Positions 46,701-53,306 of a DNA stretch of 64,000 nucleotides are shown piece after piece. The notes beneath the pieces were generated by a model that ran no database searches, had not been told where the DNA came from, and saw nothing but the letters and a program-made list of their open reading frames with translations. The translations under genes were made by a program, and so were the position numbers. The stretch comes from Synaphobranchus kaupii (taxonomy: Eukaryota > Chordata > Actinopteri > Anguilliformes > Synaphobranchidae). Location of the stretch: the NCBI GenBank assembly GCA_029718625.1, contig CM056380.1:15813959-15877958 (forward strand), given 5' to 3'. Numbering within the stretch: the first letter of the stretch is position 1; each line of letters opens with the position of its first letter.

Positions 46701-49014
46701 TCCCAATATTCTTCTCTCCTCACCTCCTTTCCTCCACTTGTCTCCTACCCAGAAGTATACAAAATTGCCTGTACGTTTAAAGTACAAGTAGTTGCATGTA
46801 TGTCAACAATGTACCTGACATTGCGGTTTGCGTTGAACCATTAATTAATATGTAACAATTAACATGTAATCAGCAACATTAGATTAGGATGCAAAGATCG
46901 GTTTCCGGGGCACGGAGGAGAGGGGGTGGTAGTGGAGGACGATGCATTTTTTGAGTATTGGGAAGCACCCCGTCTCACAGTGCTGCTAACTCTGTGGGGG
47001 GGGGGGGGGGGGCTTAGATTTCTGTTTGGTTCAGAGGAAAGAGTGCCCCCTGCCTGTCAGGAGTACGCTAGAGCGGGATGGGTGCTCTGCAGGGGATGTG
47101 GTGTCTTAGCGAGCGTGTTTGTTTTTCTAGAGCGTCCTGGGTAAGATGAACGAGATCGCCAAGCACAAGGCCGCCATCGAAGACGCGGAGACGCAGAACA
47201 AGGTGTGTGACGCTCTCCTCGTTGGTCTTAACTCCACATAACTGACCAAAGAAACAAAATCATATTTAAGTGTTTATATTGAGAAGATTGATGCAGAATG
47301 TGGACCATTTTAATCTAGCGATAACTAATTGGCAAGTTGAGTATTAAAATCATTTGCATTGTACTCCTGTAATTTAATTACAAAAATGTACTTATTGAGA
47401 TTTGTAGTGGTATCTACTTTCAAATTTTTTTTATTTTTATAAATTATGTGGCAAGTAACTGCTTATTTTAATAACTTGTAGTACAGATAATAGTATGGAT
47501 GCACAATAACATTGATGAACTGCTGATAGTGTAGATTAAGTCAAAATGTCACGCTCAAACAATAGCCTAAACATCGTCATCTAAAACTCTTTAATATTTT
47601 TATAATTTTTACCAGCCAAACTCAAAAGCAAAGCTGTGCAGAGACTCAGTAGCCCTTGTAAACTGGCCTTGTGTCCAATGCATCGGTTGCCTGTTTTTAA
47701 CAGTGTAGCAATTCTAATTGCATTATCCTTTGACAAGTTCATAAATCACCTTCCAGTGTAATTCAGTGCATTAGTAGCGCAAACAGGCAGTCCTGGAGAC
47801 TGCAATCTCTGCACTGCTCTCTTGAATCTTCGGAACGTAGGATCTTTGTGTGAAGGTGATCTTTGTGTGAAGGTGATCTTTGTGTGAAGGTGATCTTTGT
47901 GTGAAGGTGATCTTTGTGTGATGGTGATCTTTGTGTGATGGTGATCTTTGTGCGACCGCCTCTCTCAGGTGTCGCAGCTCTATGACGTCGTCCAGAAGTG
48001 GGACTCCATGGCAACCACTCTCCCCCAGGTGGTGCAGAGGCTGATTGCTGAGAAGGAGCTGCACGAGCAAGGTACCGCCGCCTTACCCCCCCAAAACCCA
48101 TCCGCATACAGCAGCCGTCCCAGACCCCTGTTCCTGGAGCTCTACCGTCCTCAACAAGATCTCCAGCTGTTGAATGAGGTGTGCTTCTGTTCGGTTTGGA
48201 GCGATAACCTACAGGACGGTAGATCTTCAGAAACAAGGTTGAGGACCACTGGCATACAGCAACCAATTTAAATATCTATGTAGATGAGTAATAAATTCTC
48301 TCTCTCAGCCATGCAGTTTGGCTCGCTGCTGTCTTACCTGGACACCACGCAGCAGATGATCAGTAACTCGCTGAAAGATGACGCCTTGCTGCTCTCACAG
48401 GTACGACTACGCGCTCACGTTTCTACACAGGACTCCTGCAGGCCAGAGCCCCTTAGCATATAGCACCAGTTCCAGTCATAGCCCGTTTTCACCCGACTCT
48501 TCAGCCATTGCTATCGACATGGATAAAGAATGGGGAAAGTCCACTTTGTGGTGGTCAGTGTGATGCATCGCTGAGGGACCTGTGCGTTGTTGATTGTATG
48601 AACCCCTTTGTCCCCCCCAATTTGAACATGTCATGTCTCAGTTTTTTAAATGGCGAACTGCCCCATCGAGGGGGCGTGGCTACAGTGAGAATCCCTGCCC
48701 GAGCAAATTAACAGTTATGTATTTACCTGCTACCTGCAGACAAAGTAAATTCTAGTATATTTTTGCCCATGCCCTAACTGAGTCTGGTTGTTCAACCTAA
48801 AAACTACTGTAGTCACCAGGCAAGCTGTGCAGCGCTGGGTGAAAAACACTGTTTGCAGCGTTGTACAAAAACGAGGATTCATCGGTTGTTTGATTGACAC
48901 CGCTTGTGTAAAACTCCGCCCCCTCAGGTCCAGCAGACCATGAAGGAGAACCTGGAAGCTGTGGAGGAGAACTTTGCAGCACTGGACCAGAGGATGAAGA
49001 AACTGTCCAAATAA
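29298..49014 (+). CDS. dctn2: dctn2, dynactin subunit 2 (dynamitin), complete, 14 coding exons
   Basis: Dynamitin (p50) is the shoulder subunit of dynactin, the cytoplasmic complex that ties dynein to cargo and activates its minus-end movement. Coding exons are 29298-29333, 30911-30979, 37469-37565, 37758-37819, 37932-38030, 38627-38787, 40904-41054, 42091-42156, 43851-43889, 46100-46177, 47131-47202, 47969-48071, 48309-48400 and 48928-49014. All introns start GT and end AG, phases join exactly, and the total is 1212 nt: 403 residues plus stop, against about 401 in human. The protein opens [12 protein letters not shown], carries the conserved acidic segment [20 protein letters not shown] and the block [15 protein letters not shown], then coiled-coil stretches ([31 protein letters not shown]), and ends MKKLSK. 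It is divergent from kif5a and convergent with mbd6. Intron 2 is the largest (6.5 kb), and introns 5, 6 and 11 contain tandem arrays touching the next exon. Identity is secure. Confidence 0.97.
29334..30910 (+). other. dctn2 intron 1, dense in acgttagctagc motifs
   Basis: From about 29500 to 30250 the words gctagc, taacgttagc and cgttagct occur dozens of times without a fixed period. No exon seen. A TATA/AATATA-rich patch follows at 30248-30300. Confidence 0.6.
30911..30979 (+). CDS. dctn2: dctn2 exon 2
   Basis: Twenty-three codons in phase 0 encode [20 protein letters not shown] and then FES, the acidic N-terminal segment that in dynamitin is needed for dynactin interactions. A pyrimidine-rich acceptor ending ttttcttcag precedes it and donor GTGAGT follows at 30980. 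Confidence 0.96.
31387..31442 (+). repeat. (TTA)n microsatellite
   Basis: About 18 ATT units with one ATC, in dctn2 intron 2. Confidence 0.9.
32925..33042. mobile_element. probable hAT-type MITE fragment
   Basis: The wording caccgatatttgtccgtcca to the end gtgcatccctaa matches the very common CCGATA / TAGGGATGCA style of hAT-derived repeats. A second gtgtgcatccctaa lies at 28868. Ends and target duplication not established. Confidence 0.35.
33182..33206 (+). repeat. (TA)n microsatellite
   Basis: About 12 TA units in dctn2 intron 2. Confidence 0.9.
33795..33885 (+). repeat. 44-bp tandem duplication carrying two CCAAT boxes
   Basis: Two copies of gcctttgcc(g/a)gccaatcagca. CCAATCAGC, the NF-Y core, lies at 33811-33819 and 33855-33863. 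Confidence 0.75.
34027..34098 (+). repeat. CT-rich simple repeat
   Basis: Imperfect (CT)n with TCTTT interruptions. It resembles a long polypyrimidine tract in the dctn2 transcript, but no exon follows that I recognise. Confidence 0.85.
34684..34736 (+). repeat. minisatellite, left remnant
   Basis: Units like gataacatatacaccagact followed by ttatggtat are the same as in the array at 35906-36385. The foldback element was inserted between these parts. Confidence 0.8.
34737..35905. mobile_element. foldback element, copy 2, near-complete 1.17-kb palindrome
   Basis: Ends cagttgaggacaaaattatt and aattttgtcctcaactg are inverted, with TA just outside on both sides (34735-34736; 35906-35907). From both ends inward the two halves stay complementary for more than 500 bp (for example gacttcctgatgtctgtgac at 35009 against gtcacagacatcaggaagtc at 35609) to a loop near 35305-35330. 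No protein is encoded. It lies in dctn2 intron 2 and splits a minisatellite. Confidence 0.92.
35906..36385 (+). repeat. about 30-35-bp minisatellite in dctn2 intron 2
   Basis: About 14 diverged copies of tagatgacatatacaccaga followed by ttttatggta. Unit length varies. Confidence 0.88.
36386..37468 (+). other. 3' end of dctn2 intron 2
   Basis: No exon recognised before exon 3. GT-rich tracts at 36982-36998 and 37380-37455; the second runs nearly to the exon 3 acceptor. Confidence 0.5.
37469..37565 (+). CDS. dctn2: dctn2 exon 3
   Basis: Encodes [20 protein letters not shown] and on through [12 protein letters not shown], ending in phase 1. The acceptor (tgctacag) has a weak GT-rich tract instead of pyrimidines, because a (GT)n stretch runs up to it from 37380. 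The donor GTGTGT is weaker than consensus. Confidence 0.96.
37605..37712 (+). repeat. about 21-bp degenerate tandem repeat in dctn2 intron 3
   Basis: About five copies of gattgagggtcacctgt-like units with changes. Confidence 0.75.
37758..37819 (+). CDS. dctn2: dctn2 exon 4
   Basis: The split Asp codon is completed and the exon encodes [20 protein letters not shown], the conserved segment before the first coiled coil. It returns the frame to phase 0. Donor GTGAGT. Confidence 0.96.
37932..38030 (+). CDS. dctn2: dctn2 exon 5
   Basis: Thirty-three codons beginning [20 protein letters not shown] and ending VETIQ, the start of the first predicted coiled coil. The acceptor tract is strong (cttctctctctgtcccag). 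The donor is GTCAGC, weaker than the other donors of this gene and next to the array of duplicated exon-6 acceptors. Confidence 0.96.
38157..38626 (+). repeat. dctn2: 90-bp tandem array of duplicated exon-6 acceptors (dctn2 intron 5)
   Basis: Each unit contains ctggtccccag followed by gccaccacgcaggagagcag and cgcagaggagagg, the real acceptor and first 33 nt of exon 6 with one or a few changes. Pseudo-exon starts are at 38166, 38256, 38357, 38447 and 38537; the true exon starts at 38627. Spacing is 90 bp except 101 bp once. After the 33 nt each copy leaves the exon sequence and enters gttagtgttaggcttagggc filler. Reading through this filler meets an in-frame TGA in copies 3-5. Confidence 0.95.
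38627..38787 (+). CDS. dctn2: dctn2 exon 6
   Basis: Begins [20 protein letters not shown] and ends [17 protein letters not shown] (last codon split), matching the vertebrate dynamitin segment around LTPV...LKQQLV. I chose this start because it is the only copy of the repeated acceptor whose downstream frame stays open and dynamitin-like. The acceptor ggtccccag lacks a good pyrimidine tract. Ends in phase 2 at donor GTGAGG. Confidence 0.95.
38829..39708 (+). repeat. 28-29-bp minisatellite, about 30 copies (dctn2 intron 6, part 1)
   Basis: Unit gatggagagggggatgggtg followed by gaggggta or gatggggta. Purine-rich on the plus strand. Begins about 40 nt past the exon 6 donor. Confidence 0.97.
39712..40893 (+). 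repeat. about 32-bp minisatellite, about 35 copies (dctn2 intron 6, part 2)
   Basis: Unit gtgttgttgagcagggtgtg followed by attgggtgatgg, with a shorter variant (attggggatggg). Its last unit becomes the exon 7 acceptor region (gtgattctctcccag). The antisense strand is open for 803 codons of Pro/His/Ser repeat over parts 1 and 2; this is not a gene. Confidence 0.97.
40904..41054 (+). CDS. dctn2: dctn2 exon 7
   Basis: Encodes [20 protein letters not shown], a Gly/Ala-rich linker, then [20 protein letters not shown], a conserved dynamitin segment. The linker ([13 protein letters not shown]) is where the human protein has its own glycine-rich loop. The acceptor is formed from the tail of the last minisatellite unit of intron 6. 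Donor GTGGGG is weak. Confidence 0.95.
41055..42090 (+). other. dctn2 intron 7, no feature recognised
   Basis: Unique-looking AT-balanced sequence. A short direct repeat (aaaggctttatatttcc; aaagcctttttgtacaggtc, inverted) surrounds 41945-42010. No exon. Confidence 0.45.
42091..42156 (+). CDS. dctn2: dctn2 exon 8
   Basis: Twenty-two codons, [20 protein letters not shown] then KQ, the second coiled-coil segment. Acceptor ttgactgtgcag and donor GTACTG. A long (CA)n tract begins about 25 nt past the donor. Confidence 0.95.
42178..42257 (+). repeat. (CA)n microsatellite after dctn2 exon 8
   Basis: About 38 CA units with early CG interruptions, 25 nt beyond the donor. Confidence 0.95.
42389..42731 (+). 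repeat. composite (CA)n minisatellite, five blocks
   Basis: Blocks of gctacctgctgttttataca then (CA)n of changing length, linked by ctgcaccttgct. The block wording also matches the first 25 nt of intron 8 (gtactgctacctgctgtttt), the likely seed of the array. Confidence 0.93.
42732..43602. mobile_element. MITE with GGCTGTGTCCGAAATGG ends, copy 1
   Basis: Left ggatgtgtccgaaatggttc and right gagccatttcggacacagcc are inverted repeats with three mismatches over 20 bases. 871 bp, no coding capacity. Inserted between CA-rich arrays in dctn2 intron 8. Same end type as 59312-59886. Confidence 0.75.
43603..43812 (+). repeat. (CA)n composite repeat upstream of dctn2 exon 9
   Basis: Two (CA)n tracts joined by ctgcaccttactgctacctg, a copy of the 42389 array wording, so the MITE at 42732 split one original array. 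Confidence 0.9.
43851..43889 (+). CDS. dctn2: dctn2 exon 9 (39-nt microexon)
   Basis: Thirteen codons, [13 protein letters not shown], matching the short NPLSAGLQG-type segment of human DCTN2. Acceptor catgttttgtag, donor GTGAGT. Phase 0 at both ends, so skipping it would keep the frame. Confidence 0.93.
44190..45808 (-). mobile_element. Tc1-like transposon in dctn2 intron 9 (antisense to gene)
   Basis: Ends cagtggtgttcaaataaata and ttttttttaacacaactg are inverted repeats with a second inner pair (aatagcagtg 44385-44400; cacactgctatt 45594). TA is duplicated outside (44188-44189; 45809-45810). 1619 bp, the usual Tc1 length, with a full-length transposase reading frame on the minus strand broken only by stop codons. 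Confidence 0.93.
44485..45474 (-). pseudogene. Tc1-type DD34E transposase with two in-frame TGA stops
   Basis: One frame of 330 codons from ATG 45474 to TAA at 44485. It starts [13 protein letters not shown] (helix-turn-helix DNA-binding half) and carries the three catalytic motifs [25 protein letters not shown] and [14 protein letters not shown] codons at 45421-45423 and 45220-45222 lie in the same frame, and no frameshift is seen. Both may be CGA-to-TGA transitions. It can make no full transposase as written, but an alternative start after the second stop would leave 234 residues holding the whole catalytic core. Confidence 0.93.
45809..46099 (+). other. end of dctn2 intron 9
   Basis: A 27-bp tandem pair gctgccctctgccctgtgct followed by tgggtta lies at 46011-46068. 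The exon 10 acceptor tract follows. Confidence 0.6.
46100..46177 (+). CDS. dctn2: dctn2 exon 10
   Basis: Twenty-six codons, [20 protein letters not shown] then VEARLQ, the most conserved heptad region of dynamitin. Strong pyrimidine tract (tttctctctctccctcag); donor GTGAGG. Phase 0 both ends. Confidence 0.96.
46178..47130 (+). other. dctn2 intron 10
   Basis: A G run of about 18 lies at 46995-47012. Open frames on both strands are not exon-like. Nothing else seen. Confidence 0.5.
47131..47202 (+). CDS. dctn2: dctn2 exon 11
   Basis: Twenty-four codons, [20 protein letters not shown] then TQNK, continuing the coiled coil. Acceptor tttgtttttctag, donor GTGTGT. Phase 0 both ends. Confidence 0.96.
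47838..47955 (+). repeat. 17-bp tandem repeat before dctn2 exon 12
   Basis: About seven copies of gatctttgtgtgaaggt (or gatggt). The array ends about 15 nt before the acceptor AG of exon 12. Confidence 0.95.
47969..48071 (+). CDS. dctn2: dctn2 exon 12
   Basis: Encodes [20 protein letters not shown] then [14 protein letters not shown], ending in phase 1. A 17-bp tandem array ends about 15 nt before its acceptor AG. Donor GTACCG is weak at the +4 to +6 positions. Confidence 0.96.
48309..48400 (+). CDS. dctn2: dctn2 exon 13
   Basis: Completes the split Ala codon and encodes [20 protein letters not shown] then [10 protein letters not shown]. Strong acceptor (attctctctctcag), donor GTACGA. Confidence 0.96.
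48928..49014 (+). CDS. dctn2: dctn2 exon 14 (terminal coding exon)
   Basis: Twenty-eight codons and TAA stop: [20 protein letters not shown] then QRMKKLSK, matching the dynamitin C-terminus closely. Acceptor cgccccctcag. Confidence 0.97.
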   Translation, partial: VQQTMKENLEAVEENFAALDQRMKKLSK

Positions 49015-49850
49015 ATCCGTCGCTCTTCACTTTCAAAGGAGAGGAGGAAGAGGAAGAGGAAGAGGAGGAGATGGGAGTGAAGCATTCTCTCCTTTGTCCT
49101 CTCCTAAAGCCCCTTTCTCCACCTCTGCCTTTTTTTTTTTTTTGCAAAGTTTGAATCGCAGGAAAAAAACCGAACGAGACCAAATGCTCCCACACTACAG
49201 TAACCTAGAACCTGCGTCGTTTATCTCTTACCAGGTTTGGCCTCTGCTATATCCTCCACTTGGTTTTTTAAATGAGCAGACTGGTATAAATCACATTCTT
49301 ACTCAAGGCCCTTGTAAAGCGAAGTAGGGTTTTCGTGGGCCTGTCAGGGTGTCCATGGGGGCGCTTCTGAGGTGAAAAGTCACTGAAGTCACAAAGGCTG
49401 TTTGTACAGGAGTGAGTGCATCATGGGTAAACAAAAAAAAAACTTCCACTAACTGAAGAGATAATTTGTGTGCGCGCGAGGACCCGCAGGTTCTTGGGCC
49501 TTGGTAGGGCGGGTCAGGAAGCGGTGCTTGTAAATATGCCTGCGTACCTTAAAATATTTCCATTGCTTGTCGTATTGACTGATTTGCCACAGGATAACCA
49601 GGGTTGGGAGTGTGAGGTGAGTCATAATGGGTGGCGCGACAATGGGCTGCCAATCAAATGTTTCTCTACAGAAAAACGCAACGATTGGTTCACACCAGTC
49701 AGTTGCTGGTAGCTCCGCCTATTTGTTGTCACGACACCTCATTCTGCCATCGCTACAGGTAACTTTGCTTTGTCAATGCCTACGATGGACTGTACTGTAC
49801 ATTAGACTGGTGTTTGAAACTGAAATAAATGTGCTTTATCCACACGTCAG
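49015..49850 (+). other. dctn2: dctn2 3'UTR
   Basis: About 830 nt from the stop codon to just past the poly(A) signal. It contains a GAG/GAA-rich purine run at about 49038-49072 and a T-rich run at about 49131-49143. No long open frame of recognisable type occurs. Confidence 0.7.
49824..49829 (+). terminator. dctn2: dctn2 poly(A) signal AATAAA
   Basis: Canonical hexamer in tgaAATAAAtgtgc about 810 nt after the stop codon, followed within 30 nt by the T/G-rich stretch acttgttctttg expected of a downstream element. Confidence 0.7.
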
Positions 49851-49884
49851 ACTTGTTCTTTGAAAGAAGACCACACACAGAGCA

Positions 49885-51433
49885 TCTACTTTTTTGGTAA
49901 ACATTTTAATCTGTTAAATAAAAAAACTCCCATATAAAAACAAAGCTACAGTTCACAATTTTAAAAGTATTTTCTTTACAAAACAAAAAAACTGTAAATA
50001 TGAGGAAGGGCGTTTTGAGGGAGTAATACTTTACAAATGACCATTATTTCTAAAAAAAAAAAAAAAAAAAAAGTGTACAAAATAAAATACTAAAACTGTA
50101 CATATGTACAAAATCCAATAGTAAAAATTGCATAATCTGCTTCATTATTACTTTTATTACTTAAATACGGTCAGTAACTGGTGCCTATGTTGGTAGGGCA
50201 GTCAATCTCACAGACACCCACAGTAACCGACCCACTGTAGTATGTAGACCAGTGGGCTTGTGGGATACTATTGTAGAAGGAGGCCAGTTTTGACACGTTA
50301 ATAAAGAGCTACCTGAAAGACTAGCGCTGGGAGAAGGAAACTGCCATTTCAAGAGATGAACCATTCGGTATGACACTGACACTACGTGCATTTTATTTTT
50401 ATTTTTTTAAACGTATCAACTGTGTGCGAAACCGCCGTGGTTAAGGACTGCTTGAAGACCGTTGGGGAAAAGGAATAAGAGCCGTTCAGCTGGTAGAGCA
50501 ACCGCATCGCTGTGCCTTCGTCAGGGATCTCAAATTGCAGCGCCAGAGGGCCGTGTCTGCAGGTTTTTAAATTTTTTTTATTTTTTGGTTTCCTTTTCAA
50601 AGGGCAGCCAAAAGGCCTTGGAAACCAGGCTTGTCTTCAATGACAAAGCAAACGCACAAGTGCTAAAAGGCTGAGAACCAACAGACACAGGCCTTTCCAG
50701 GACTGAGCACACCTGCCAGGGGGGTCTTTACTAAGTCTCACTCCTCCTTACCTCCCTGGTCAGGCCCCATTTCCTACTTCAACTCATGAATATTAATGCA
50801 TGTGTTGATAATGAGCCGGCCAGTAGGTGGCAGCAAAGCCCCATTGGAAGGAACAGCTGGTGAGATGGATGCCACTGCAGTGAAATGTCACTGCGTCACG
50901 CAACCGGGCTCAGTAACCACACAACTCTCACACAGCACAGGCGTAGGGACCTACCTAAAGCGATCTGGCTTTCAAGTCAAACATGGGGGGAGGAAAGAAA
51001 AAAAAAAAAGTCTGAAAACACACAAGCTCACACACTCACCGCGAGCACACACAAAACACACTAATGTTTTCTTTGAATTAAAGTCTAACGCACACATTGG
51101 CAGTAAACTAATGTTGAGAAGGTCTAGCGGACAGGAGGAGCAGAGTAAATCCCCATTTTTACGGATTTTTTATTAATTTTTTTATACCATGCTGCTGCTC
51201 CTCAACGCCACACCAGAGTTATGACACTTTGACGCGGTTATTATGAGAAGCGCTACAGAGAAGATGGCAGGTGGTCACTGGAAGATCGGAGGACAGAGAG
51301 AGAGAGGGAGAGAGTGTGTGTGTGTGTGTCCAGGTCTCAGTGACCCTCTGGCTCAGATTTACAATGAATAGAGAGGAGTAAATGTGGGAAGGGTTGCCAT
51401 AGTGCTGGTGTTGACAGAGTTTAAAGATGGCTG
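49885..51433 (-). other. mbd6: mbd6 3'UTR
   Basis: About 1.5 kb between the stop codon and the ATTAAA signal. It includes an A run at about 50054-50072 (T run in the transcript) and a GA/GT simple repeat at about 51295-51330. No recognisable second gene. Confidence 0.5.
49905..49910 (-). terminator. mbd6: mbd6 poly(A) signal ATTAAA (minus strand)
   Basis: On the minus strand cagATTAAAatg is the common ATTAAA variant, about 1.5 kb past the mbd6 stop. It lies only about 75 bp from the dctn2 signal, so the two transcripts end almost against each other. Other minus-strand candidates exist near 50150. Confidence 0.45.
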
Positions 51434-51493
51434 CTATCGGAACACCCTCCTCCTCTTGCTCTTTACCGATCTCTCCGGCTTCTGTAGCACCAT
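51434..51493 (-). CDS. mbd6: mbd6 terminal coding exon (exon G)
   Basis: Nineteen codons and a TAG stop, MVLQKPERSVKSKRRRVFR, a basic tail comparable to the KNKRRK-type end of human MBD6. Acceptor gcatttcag. This frame is the only one that follows exon F without a break, and it gives a family-like terminus. Confidence 0.8.
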   Translation of the reverse strand: MVLQKPERSVKSKRRRVFR

Positions 51494-53271
51494 CTGAAAT
51501 GCATTAAAAAAAACATTACTAATACTCATTTCCATTACGATTAAAACAATGTATTCCCTGTAATATACGAGTAACACAATATACCAGATTAACAGGGTTG
51601 GAGGTCAATGCCATGACAATTCTGTCAATTCAGGAAACAAATAAAAATTCAGTTTGTGAATTGAAAAATGCCCACAATGTTCCAAGAATTATTATTTTTT
51701 TAAATGAATGAATTGAATTCCAGTTAATTTGCTGAATGAAATGGACCCGAGCCGAGGCCTAACCTTGCAGATTACGTGCCGAATACAGCGGAGCACGATT
51801 TCAGCAAACCTTTCGAGGTAAGCACATCTGCGTTTAATCTTTTCCCACAGTGCAGCAGGACAGCTGTAACCCGCTTCGCACTTGGCGCTAATATTTGATT
51901 GGTTGAGCAACTGTCTGGCAGGGTCTGGGCCCTGAGAATGTGTGAGAAAGAGCGGTGAGACTATTCCGATTACCGCCTGGCGGAGACCGCCAGCGCACTG
52001 GCGCGCCATGCGCGGGTGTGTAATGCACGGCGGTGCCAACGTCGCGCACGCCGCCAATGTGAAGAAAACACACTTCGCGCATTTTTCTGTCTTCTGGAAA
52101 CCAAAAGGAGTCGATGTTTGACGTTGCAGATTCTGTTCATATCGTCAGGGTTACGTTATTATGGTAACATTATGATGGCGAAAGGACATCTCGGGAAAGG
52201 GACGACAAATTCTAATCACCGTTTAATGCGTTCAAAATATTTTCGAATATAGTCAGATATAATCTGCCCACGGTTTGCAGAATTCCAGGTTATTATAAGT
52301 AATTTTCCGGATGTTTATGTGCCTGAATTTAAAGCATGTTCTGGTATGAACCCAGCAGAGTTTGGAAAGCTAAATAATACCTTGCATTCCATCAGGATTT
52401 CAAACTGACACCATGGTGAACAGGATGGCTTCTTCTGGTATTTTGGTGTTTTTTTATTTTGTTTATGAAATATGTGTCATATGTGTCTTTGATGCAGCTT
52501 TTGTGTTTTGTGGACAGTGGATTGAGAAAATAATAAATATTATAAATAAATATTCAACTATCCTATAGGATTCGCTGTAGTCTGAAACAGGCCTTTCTGC
52601 CAGGACCTCATACGGTGGGTTGGGTTAGAGTTAGTGGGGGGTTGAGTGTAGGTTGGTCGTGGGTTGAGTTATGGTTAGTGGGGGGTTGAGTGTAGGTTGG
52701 TGGTAGGTTTGGTTAGGGGTTGAGTGTAGGTCTCACCGAAGCCATGGTTTCCTCTGAAACCCCAGTCTCTGTCTCTCTGGAGCCATCTGGTCCCCTTGGC
52801 AGCCTAACACACACACACACACAAACACAAACATGGGACATCACTCAAAGAAAAAAGGCACTCACAAACTGTCACTTTGTAACTGGAACCTGTGAAATCT
52901 TTGGATATGCCTCTCTTTATAATTTTCCACAAACATTCGGACATTAGTCTCCATCAGTAATGGTGCACCCGATTGATATTGGTCAAGGCAGGTCATGTGA
53001 CTTACACTTGCTTTCTCTTCCTGCCTCTCCTGGCTCCCCCAATCCTGACTGTGGGCCCCTGAAAAACAGTGAGTGGGGGGGGGGGGCAAGGGAGTGTGTT
53101 CACACGGAGGAAACAATACTACACACACAGACACACACACACCTTCTGAGGAAGAAACATTACCCATGCATGTTACACACACACACACACACACACACAC
53201 CTGTATTACGTGGCTGCAAACTCGCCATATATAATACTACACAAAGAAACAGCTTATGAGTATGCAACAGG

Positions 53272-53306
<35 letters not shown>

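Noticed and set aside
51692..52057. 121-codon minus-strand frame between mbd6 exons F and G
   Set aside because: Not flanked by compatible splice sites, runs into an interspersed repeat, and the F-to-G phase joins without it.
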